Assembly: GCA_002077065.1 (NCBI GenBank)
Contig: NAJO01000019.1
Coordinates: 124,001 to 188,000 of the forward strand
Source of the DNA: Cryoendolithus antarcticus
Taxonomy: Eukaryota > Ascomycota > Dothideomycetes > Cladosporiales > Cladosporiaceae
DNA length: 64,000 nucleotides
Direction of reading: 5' to 3'
In this document: piece by piece, positions 56,302 through 64,000 of the stretch
How positions within the stretch are numbered: position 1 is the first letter of the stretch
Layout of the letters: each line of letters begins with the position of its first letter
Program-made: the position numbers and the translations under genes
Notes under the pieces: generated by a model
What the model was told of the DNA's origin: nothing
Databases searched by the model: none
The model's input: only the letters and a program-made list of their open reading frames with translations

Positions 56302-57852
56302 TCATCTCATAATGCTCACAGCGGCGATCACCATCGCGAAGACTGTGGCAGAGTACGAAGGTCGATATGTCGTCCCAGCACTTGCGACGCCACAGCACTT
56401 CCGATTGTACGTAACGCCGTTCATTCTCGCAGCGACCTCGAAGACCGAGCCTGGACCTGGATCGCCGAAGTTGTAGTAGTCGACCAATAGCCAATTGGGC
56501 GCACGATCCCACTCCTCTGTCAAGCTTGTCAGTGAACGCACTTCACTATCCTAGATCAGAGCTTGGACATACCGACGCAAAGATTCGCCCTGTTGCCCAA
56601 CTGCCCCTCCATGTCAAGCTGCCCATTCGTAGTATTGATGTCTGCAGTATTCGGGATCAAGATTGCATCCGTCGAGTCCGTCCCTAACAGCGCCCCCAAA
56701 TCCACAGCAGTATTCAAATTCTGATTGACCAGATTCATCAGGCTCGTTCGTGCGAGAGTCTGATTCAGATTCGGCGGCCTCTGGATGCTGCAATTCCGGA
56801 AGTCGGCCACTTGCGGCGAAAATGCAGTCTCGGTCATATGTGTGAACTCATCCAAAATGTACGGTACTCTGGCGACGTCGGCGTCGTAATCCATGAACAT
56901 TATCATTCTCTTCCCTTGCAGAATGAGCTCACCAAGGGTGGGCCATTGCTCGCGATACATGGGCGTTACTGGAGGGATGTAAAGGTAGCGTTCGATGCCT
57001 GAGTTCTGGATTGCTGGGACGTAGTTCTCGACGTCAGTGAAATCTGAATTCACGACGAGCATGGTGAGCACTTCGTAAGGGTGACGGTCAAGCCACGAGA
57101 CCACCGTCTCGAGCTCGGATTGCCAGGTGCCGGCATTGAGGAGGTCGCAGGAGGTGTGGCAATTGTAGATTGTGTTGTTGACGTAGTGGGTCTCGCCCTG
57201 TACTAGCAAATTGTCAATAGTTGTTCAAAATGTGGCATTTTAGTGGCAGCGTACGCATTCCAATTCCATCATTCAATTGGTCCTCGATACCCAGTTGCTG
57301 ATTACTTCCCGCGTTGTTCTTCACCGCAAAAGCAGAGTTGTGGGCGCACACTTGTGTGATGTTCCCGTACGAGCGGTTGCAAAACTCGACATGGCCATTG
57401 CAAGGCTGAGTGTTGACCGGCAGAGGCGCTGTACTGGTGGAACTTGCTGTTCCCGTGCTAGACTTCTGTCCGCCTCCAACAAGGGCGGTCAAGGTCTGAG
57501 ACGTTGATGTCCTCGTGATCTGTGTGTTCGTGCTGCTGGCCGACGATGTGGCATTCTGCGATTCGACGGTGGCAGAGCTCATATTGCGCGTGCTCTGGCC
57601 GTTGAAGGACGCGTACGTATATTGCGTGCCGGTAAAGGACTCGGGTAGAGGTGTGCTGACCGTGACCAGCGTTTGAGAGAATGTGAGTTGACTCTCGGTC
57701 TGGGTGCTATCATTACTGCTGCTGCTTCCGCTACTGCTACTCGAAGCTGTCGATGAGCTATCAGAGGCGGCCGCTGAGCCGCTTTCCGTCGAAGATTGTG
57801 CCCGAGCTGCAGTTGCGGTCAGGCAAAACACCAGCAAGGTGTGAGGCAGCAT
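56302..57852 (-). CDS. GPI-anchored PLC-like phosphodiesterase
   Basis: Exons 57852-57255, 57202-56573 and 56516-56302 (phases 1 and 1), 480 residues. ATG 57852 opens a signal peptide (MLPHTLLVFCLTATAARAQ); the frame is open upstream but without one. Residues 20-145 are a Ser/Thr-rich, wall-type spacer. The PLC-X-like TIM barrel starts near 150 (PCNGHVEFCNRSYGNITQVCAHNSAF), with the first catalytic-type His in AHNS, then LQGETHYVNN, YNCHTSCDLLNAG, WLDRHPYEVLTMLVVN, MIMFMDYDAD and VDYYNFGD. The C-terminus is hydrophobic (SATVFAMVIAAVSIMR), a GPI signal. Fungal members are surface proteins whose substrates are uncertain; cleavage of GPI or phosphoinositide headgroups is inferred only. Confidence 0.9.
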
Positions 57853-58734
57853 CTCGAATACGAGCTGTTGCCACAAGACACGCGTTGCACAACAGGTGAC
57901 AAAAACAAGGGAACAAAAGCTTTTCTTAGACCAAAGGTGAAATAGAGCTGTCCGAAGAGGGCATGGAAGTCTACTCATACCTACTGCAACGCGATCATAC
58001 CCATCGCAACCTTCATGATACGGCATCCCATGCCGGAAGATTCTCCTCGCACCGAAATGCCTCAACAATGGCATTGTGACGTCGGCCGCGCGAGGCGAAG
58101 AAAGAGAGTTTGACGCGTTTGCAATCGCGGAGTCGTGCGGCTCTGCGGCATTGACATCGTACTGATAGCTTTGTTTGGCACTGCCACGGCTGTTCTTGTG
58201 CCAGGCGATCGATGAATGTCGTCCTGGCTTGCTCGATCCCGCATCGACAACTGGTGGTTGAACCCGAATACAACTCAGGTCATGTTCGAGGGCATGGAGT
58301 CGTCGGAATAACATTGAAAGATCGTTTCGGCAGTCGGCAGGGTGGAGCTTCTGCACGTACCATGCCAAGAAAATCCACCGACGACAGTAGCAAAGTGACG
58401 TCTGCCGCCTCGCTCACGATTGTGGCTTCGCGGTGGTGGTTACGAATTGAAGCTTTCCACTGCGCGCGTCAACGTCCGCGCGTGGCAGTGGGGACGATGG
58501 CGTCGTCAATCGCTGTAGGTAAGTGTCTCTCTTTCTTTCGCAACGAGAAGGATAGATTCATTCAGCTGTACGTAGGACGAGGCTGAGCAAGACTACATTG
58601 TTTCTTGATTTCTTACCTCCACTGCAATCCCTATTGGAAAGCTCCCATATCGCCCTCAGATCTTAGAGAGACGCCACCATCGTTGGCTCTAGATAGCCCA
58701 CTTCTCTTGCCCCTACCACACAGCAATCTACGCA
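57853..58734. promoter_or_regulatory. Divergent promoter region, PLC-like / SUR7-like
   Basis: About 880 bases head-to-head. A minus-strand frame continues upstream of the PLC-like start to 58368 but lacks motifs and is interpreted as leader. Holds both promoters; nothing else seen. Confidence 0.45.
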
Positions 58735-59736
58735 ATGTTCGGACGGACATCCAAAGCATCCGCTGAGGGACCAGCAGAAGATCGACGAAGCGACAGCGAC
58801 AAAACATTGACTGAACCCGGCCCAAGTAATGCTCAGGTCAAGCGCGCAACACGAACTCGAAAGATATGGAGTCTGATCGCCAGCTTCTTACTGCTCATCA
58901 GCGTGGTCTTCCTCATACTGGTCGAAATAGGCAACATCAACGACCGACCAGTCATCCGATCGACATGGTTCATTAGATTAGACTTGTCGGAGGTTATACC
59001 GCTCAGTGTTCCCAATGCTCAGCTTATCAGCAGTATTGCACAAACGCTCGGCCTCAAAGACGACTACTATGTTGGCCTGTGGTCGTACTCCGGTAGGAAC
59101 ACTGGAGGCACTTCGGAGTTCTCGAAACCACAGACGCTGTACTGGTTCAATCCCGTCGAGGTCATTACGTCTTCGCTCTTGTCGGGAGCTAGCAGTAAGT
59201 TCTGCATCCTATGCCTTGCGCAGAATATTCACTGACAACAAGCAATAGTCGCCCTCCCCGCAAAGATCAACAACTACCTCGACCTCCTCCGCCTCGCCTC
59301 GCACTGGATGTTCGGTCTCTTCCTCGCCGGCGTCTGCCTGAACTTCATAATGATCTTCCTGATCCCATTAGCAGTCTACTCTCGGTGGGCTGCCCTACCA
59401 ATCGCGATTCTCACCTTCCTCGGCGCCTTATTCACAACTGTTGCCTCGATCCTCGGAACAGTGATCTTCCTCATACTCAGCAAGGTCTTCAACTCGGTTG
59501 ATCAGCTCAACATCAATGCAACGATCGGAGTGCAGATGTATGCGTTCATGTGGATTGCGAGTGGAGCCAGTATCATCGCTTGGATCATCCTGATGGGCGA
59601 GTGCTGTTGCTGCGCTTCGAGACGGGATGTCAAGAAGGGAAAGAAGAGGGGAAGTAAGAAGGCTTGGGAGACTGAGACTGTGGGCGTGAGTGAGAAGCCG
59701 GCAAGAGGAGGATTCATGAGCAGGGGAAGGCAGTGA
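58735..59736 (+). CDS. SUR7/PalI-family membrane protein
   Basis: Exons 58735-59194 and 59249-59736 (GTAAGT...CAATAG, phase 1), 315 residues. A basic cytosolic N-terminus leads into TM1 (WSLIASFLLLISVVFLILVEI). A large outer loop follows with GLWSYSGRN and FSKPQTLYWFNPVEVI, then three more helices (HWMFGLFLAGVCLNFIMIFLIPL; ALPIAILTFLGALFTTVASILG; MYAFMWIASGASIIAWIILMG) and a CCCC-containing basic tail. The four-helix layout is that of SUR7 proteins of the plasma membrane eisosome domains. In many relatives the outer loop carries a WxYC...C pair; here these positions read WSYS and SEFS, so the disulphide seems absent. Confidence 0.88.
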
Positions 59737-60843
59737 GGCATGAGGATGGAGTGATGTGCATTTAGCGATGGCGCTTGGGACTTGTCTGCATTATACATGA
59801 ATGGAGCTTCTTGTCTGGTCTGTTTACACCGGTATGACGATATAGTAACGCATACAGCATGCAGAGCCTGAGTGCCGGCTTCATTTCGGTCTGCGACTTA
59901 CTAGTACGTACGCAGCTATCAACGTGGTCACCATTACAGCTGATGTGAACAGTAGCGCCATAGAGAGGTGGCTTTTACGCACTTGGTTGCGGTGTGAGCG
60001 ACAGTCGTCCTAGCGAGCACGCTGCCGGGGACATCACCAAGGTTCCATGGTCGCAGCCAGTATGAAAACACCATATGACGATCTTGACTTCCCGCGAGCG
60101 TCGCGCTGGAGCTCTTGCAGTAAGTCACCGTATCATCAGTCCGAGCCTGGATGCGCAGATGTCTAACAGCGGTTGACAAAGAACACACGCCGTCTCCCTG
60201 ACTTGCACTTAACAAGCCGTGAGAGACTGCTAGAGCGGATTCCGATAATGTCTGACTTATCGACTTGTGGCGCGACGTATATGGCTCGGTGGCTGGTCCC
60301 TCTCTTTGTCACGAACGTACTGGGCTGCCCAACGGCTTTCTGGTGGTATCGTCTCGTATCCGTTGCGTACATTCCGGAGGCCACTTGTAGGAACTGCCGT
60401 GCGAACGATAACGCATTCAGAAACAGACCATTGTAGATCGTCAGAGTGGAGGTAACGGTTGTGTGATTTATCGTCCTTCGGAGACATGGACTTGATCATC
60501 CAGCACTCATCGCCGTCACGATGATCATTCGTGCTCCTGCTATAATGCTTGGAGGACGCAGCATGCTCTGCTGGGCTTTGTGATCTTATCGGCGAAGACC
60601 GAGATAGTCCTGGGCTGGAACAGCGGTCAACGGTAGCTATGATATCTTTGTGCTTGTTCGATCAGCAACGTACGGGTTGAGCCAGGTGAATCTAATGTAG
60701 TGACTATACCACTACTGTTAGTGAGACTGGTTGGCGTAACTCAACGAGTCCAGGGTATAAGTGCTGCAAACATCCTCAGTTGTTCCTTTATCAAGAGTTC
60801 AAAACCTCCAAGAGAACATTCGTCCTTCTCGTAATTGATCAAG
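59737..60843. other. Intergenic, about 1.1 kb
   Basis: Upstream of the secreted-protein locus. Only short unsupported frames. It should carry that gene's promoter. Nothing else recognised. Confidence 0.45.
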
Positions 60844-61699
60844 ATGCTCACATCACGTTCACTTCCACTCTTGCTTGCAGTCAGCATTGCATCTGTGCTT
60901 GCTGCTCCGTTAGAGGAGCGTGCAACCGATCAGCCCCAGCTAGCGACTGTGAGTCGGACCACAATACTCCACAACGTATGCCGCTCGTTGACACTGCGCG
61001 ATAGTTCGAGGACCTGGGAAACGACAACAGCGTCAAGGTCTGTCAAGATCTCAATTGGCCCTCATTCAAGACGATCCAAGCCGACCTCACCGGCACCATC
61101 AATGGCACCCATGCGATCAGAGTACCGGCTCCGAGTTACCGTTTCATCAGCAAGACCAAAGACCTAGACTCCTTCGACGTGACCAGCTTCTCACTCGGAT
61201 GTCTTGATAGGGGCGAGGGCGCCGTCGCTCTCGGTGTCGCGGTTGGCTGCAAGGTCATCATCAAGAGCGTGAAGCAGAGCTCGACGACGATTATACCATT
61301 CGGCACCTTTGATTTCAAGCCTGCCCTCGGTGGGCTGCTACCTTCGAACATGGAAAAGGCGCAGCTGAGCTCGGCGGCGGAATTGCAGAGCTTGGTCTTC
61401 ATGATCGATAAGGCTGACAAGATTGCTGGGCGGTCCTTGCTGATTGACGACTTGAAGCACGTCAATCACGTGAAGAGCGCTGTGTCGCGTTCGCGGAAGG
61501 GTGGTGACCTTATGCTGACGGTCGATGATGTGAGTATTCATCGTCCACACATTGTGCAATATAAAGCTGATACAAGGGGGTCAAGCTCGAGGATGAAATC
61601 ATTGGCCAGACCATCGGCGAATTAGGGAACTCCGGCCTGGGTCAGGGTTCCTCCCTTTTAGTGGATCGTGAAGTGGCGGCCACTGCTTCGTCATTATAG
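60844..61699 (+). CDS. Secreted protein with FDD-type beta domain
   Basis: Exons 60844-60948, 61005-61529 and 61577-61699, 250 residues with consistent phases (GTGAGT...CGATAG, GTGAGT...ACAAG). The ATG opens a signal peptide (MLTSRSLPLLLAVSIASVLAAPLEERAT) followed by a likely KEX-type junction. The mature part begins FEDLGNDNSV and holds NWPSFKTIQ, then FDVTSFSLGCLDRGEGAVALGVAVGCKVIIKS and SLLIDDLKHVNHV, resembling a common fungal secreted family whose members begin FDDL, have a GL.W core, a paired-Cys strand and a late liDdv motif. No catalytic motif seen. The stop at 61697-61699 is taken as real, but a homologous domain follows in a separate frame, see next entry. Confidence 0.68.
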
Positions 61700-61734
61700 C
61701 AGGGCGCATCGGTAAGTGCCTGAGCGCTCGCGTG

Positions 61735-62091
61735 TCTTACAGAGCGGGGCAATGTACTCAATCAAGAGCACAGTTCGACGACATCACTCCTCCGGGGAAA
61801 GCAATCGGGACCTATCAGGGACTGGTCTGGAATTTCCTCGCCTGCCAGAACGCGCTGCTAGGCGCTGTAGACGGCATCAAGCCCGCGAGCAGTACAAATC
61901 TTGCCGTGTCGACCGCGGCGAAGGCGGTTCTCTCGCGTCCACCGGGATCTGGCACAGGGACTTCCGCGCAATTCACCGTCACCGCATTCAGCTTCGCATG
62001 TGCCGCTAAGGTCACTGGAAAGATTGGCGTCGGGCAAAATTGCGAGCTTGAAGTGATTGGCAGTCGCGGTCTGAAGATCGTAGGGCGGTAA
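61735..62091 (+). pseudogene. Second copy of the secreted FDD-type domain, no start codon
   Basis: The frame reads AQFDDITPPGKAIGTYQGLVWNF, then AQFTVTAFSFACAAKVTGKIGVGQNCELEV, clearly parallel to FEDLGN...NWPSF and SFDVTSFSLGC...GVAVGCKV of the preceding gene. No ATG opens it, and the GTAAGT (61710) to TTACAG interval upstream is only about 31 bases, below the usual intron size. It is either a truncated tandem duplicate or a second domain spliced to the preceding gene by a site pair I could not settle. Stop at 62089-62091. Confidence 0.5.
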
Positions 62092-62642
62092 TACCACTTA
62101 TACACTGTTAGTGTCGGTGGGATATTGGGTAGGTGGTCCTGCCGGCCGACGGCTCGTTCGCTGGGCTAGGCAATCTGTTGTTACGAGTGAGGCCGGATAC
62201 TGCAGTGCTGCTTCTCGACAATGTCGTGCATGCCTGATTGCGGGCGGAAGAGTTGTAGTACCTTGGGTTTTTCTTGGCATCGGGTGTACAAGGGAAGTGG
62301 GCGCTTAGACTCTTTTTTTGGAGTTCGTCTTCACCAAGTAGTTAGAATCGTCCGATTACGTAGTGCTACAGCCTTCCACTGTCGTTTTTTTTGTCAGGCC
62401 AGCCCTAGACTAAGTGTTTTCAAGACACGTCAGGTGAGTACTCTTGCGGCCCTGCCACCACATCCATTGCCTCGACTTTTACTAGAGCATGCCCTCGCAG
62501 AAACGACGACGAGGCCAGGCTATGATCTTAACATCATTCCATCGAACGTTTCTCATGCTGCAAGTAGTTGAGAGGCTCGGTTCACATTTTGGCCTACAGG
62601 CTGTTGTGTTTTCCAGAGATGCTACTTGCCAACGCTCACACC
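62092..62642. other. Convergent intergenic gap, about 550 bases
   Basis: Between the duplicated secreted-protein locus and the HD-domain gene. Contains two poly-T runs (62311-62318 and 62386-62392), as expected of 3' regions. Nothing else recognised. Confidence 0.45.
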
Positions 62643-63350
62643 TCAAAACCCCTTATTCACCCCGTCCCACTCCGGCTCCTCCAACCTCGCCCTCAAGAGA
62701 TCCGCCGGCCAACTCCCCCTCGGCGCCTTTGCCGGACACCTCTCCCCTTGCGCCGCCACCGCATCACCCAAGACCTTCTCGATCTCCCCTCTCGGGAACT
62801 CCTTCTCCGTCCGCCCCACCACCCCGTCTCCCAACAACGCCCTCCACTTCTCATCCCCGAAGTCAGCTTTGACACCCATTCTCAAACACCTCGTCAACGG
62901 TCCCATGCGCTCCGCGATGCCTCGCGAAGTGTGCAGCGCGATCGCTGTCCAGATTTCACGTAGGTCAATGTCGGGAGACATCGAGCTCATGAAGTGCACG
63001 GCAGCATCTGCGCCACAGACCTCGAAGCGTTGAGCGTGGTCGTGCTCGGTGCAGGTGCCGAAGTCGTGGAAGATCGCTGCTGCGAAGATAAGGTCGTCGA
63101 GGTCTGCCGAGTCGGTACCTACAGGGAGGTCGGGAAAGAGCTGCGGGTTCCATATCGTTGTGGGCTGTAGCTCAGCGAATGTCGTTATGTCAGCCTTAAG
63201 CAGCGCTCGAGCGTAGATGTAGACGCGTAGGCTATGCGCTAGGATGTTTGGATGGAGGAGACTGTGGGCGTGAAGGTAGCCTGCGCCTGAGATGCGTGTC
63301 TTAGGCACACAATCCGGGATGGCAACGCCCTTGCTCGTCGTTGGCGACAT
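62643..63350 (-). CDS. HD-domain hydrolase (cyanamide hydratase-like)
   Basis: One exon, 235 residues from ATG 63350 (MSPTTSKGVAIPDCVP). The HD fold shows HSLRVYIYARALL (first His), then AAAIFHDFGTC with the His-Asp pair near residues 96-97, EHDHAQRFEVCGADAA, and AIALHTSRGIAERMGPLTRCLRMGVKADF as the later His and Asp. This order matches the fungal/plant DDI2-cyanamide hydratase group, zinc enzymes that turn cyanamide into urea; many relatives have unknown substrates. Size (about 225-250) fits. The C-terminal 45 residues are family-specific (LRARLEEPEWDGVNKGF). Confidence 0.87.
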   Translation of the reverse strand: MSPTTSKGVAIPDCVPKTRISGAGYLHAHSLLHPNILAHSLRVYIYARALLKADITTFAELQPTTIWNPQLFPDLPVGTDSADLDDLIFAAAIFHDFGTCTEHDHAQRFEVCGADAAVHFMSSMSPDIDLREIWTAIALHTSRGIAERMGPLTRCLRMGVKADFGDEKWRALLGDGVVGRTEKEFPRGEIEKVLGDAVAAQGERCPAKAPRGSWPADLLRARLEEPEWDGVNKGF

Positions 63351-64000
63351 CGAGCCGTTCGTTCGGTCCCTCGTTTGTTTGGTTGTTATCTTGGCCAGTT
63401 CAGGGTTGACCTATACAGTATGCAATCGAGTCGTTGGGCCGCAAGGAACAAAATCTCAAAGACGGTGACTCTAATAGTGCTTTGTATTGCAACAGTCCTC
63501 AAGCTACAGCTGCAAAAGCTCAGACGTATTGATCCAAAACACGCCCTACCACAAGTTGACTATTTTGCGGAACGCGGGTTGCAATGCACGCACGATGTAA
63601 CATGGGTCACAATACGCCCGTGTGTTGAGCAGGAGAGCGACTTCATGAAGGAATTAGAGATGGAGTGGGCGAGACTAAACAAGAGGGAAGGAACGATGCG
63701 CGTCGACTGCAGCAGGCACGACTGTCACTGAGCGGTCGAGTGCTAGAGAGCAGCACACTACTAAAGAGGTCACCTTCGACCTCTTCACGCTGGGTGGCTT
63801 GGCTGAGGTCGGGCCTGTCTCATCAATGTAGACATAATCGATGCCAGAGCGACGCGGAGTGTGTCGTCCTGATGCAAGCATATTACAATCTCATGCTATC
63901 GTGTCTGCGTTACGCTCCAGCAAAGTTGAGATCATTCGTTTTGAGCGATAGCACAGATAGATGGATGCCTCAGGCAACAACCTCGTTGGCGTCAATGGGT
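63351..64000. other. Right edge, no gene recognised
   Basis: A plus-strand frame at 63375-63731 (118 codons) has one hydrophobic stretch (TVTLIVLCIATVL) and Lys/Glu-rich remainder, without a signal or family match; its first ATG lies close to the divergent HD-gene start. I do not call it. The rest is featureless to me. Confidence 0.4.

Noticed and set aside
63375..63731. 118-codon frame at the right edge with one hydrophobic stretch
   Set aside because: Starts next to the HD-gene promoter, lacks family resemblance and has no upstream room for its own promoter.

Overview
The window is nuclear DNA of a filamentous ascomycete (Pezizomycotina, most likely a dothideomycete; the class is inferred from general resemblance only). 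Signs are dense genes on both strands, short spliceosomal introns of roughly 45-80 bases, Zn2Cys6 regulators, HulA/Rsp5, fungal-type VDAC, CFEM-like and PLC-like GPI proteins, and a tRNA-Phe with a small intron. I support about 29 protein loci, three of them broken or doubtful, and one tRNA gene. Exon borders were worked out by hand from GT/GC...AG sites plus reading phase.

Layout. 1-2.5 kb: 3' part of a DUF2408 gene and a small GPI-anchored Cys-rich secreted protein. 3.2-9 kb: an eight-exon MFS efflux pump divergent from a Zn2Cys6 regulator, which looks like a resistance or secondary-transport pair. 9.4-11 kb: a decayed BTB-like gene. 11.4-18 kb: a SCYL1/Cex1 pseudokinase divergent from a 1088-residue PHD-finger protein. 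19.5-22.3 kb: a membrane-anchored PNGase A-type amidase and a small conserved protein. 22.3-24.9 kb: gene-poor. 25-29.6 kb: a DUF1279 mitochondrial protein, a gene with a pentapeptide minisatellite, and nuclear poly(A)-binding protein. 29.6-32 kb: gene-poor. 32-37.2 kb: a second Zn2Cys6 regulator and the Rsp5/HulA ubiquitin ligase. 37.5-43.5 kb: a JmjC + CDCA7-type zinc-finger protein and Coq2. 43.6-46.2 kb: a 103-residue small protein, TRAPPC2L/Tca17 and the complex I PSST subunit. 46.7-49.3 kb: a GH92 mannosidase locus carrying a frameshift and a stop. 49.8-56 kb: VDAC, a mitochondrial J-protein, TRAPPC13, tRNA-Phe and a Dot5-type peroxiredoxin. 56.3-64 kb: a GPI-anchored PLC-like protein, a SUR7-family protein, a tandemly duplicated secreted-protein locus and an HD-domain hydrolase.

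How the genes relate. Most are unlinked housekeeping genes. Themes that recur are mitochondria (Coq2, PSST, VDAC, J-protein, DUF1279), vesicle traffic (Cex1, TRAPPC2L, TRAPPC13, Rsp5) and the cell surface or secretion (PNGase A, GH92, PLC-like, SUR7, CFEM-like). The most notable signals are degenerating genes next to intact ones (GH92, BTB, and possibly the first Zn2Cys6 factor), a GC-AG intron and a 12-base microexon in the MFS pump, a peroxiredoxin lacking its usual resolving cysteine, a VDAC with an N-terminal extension, and the JmjC/CDCA7-type fusion. I did not find a clearly new multi-gene system.
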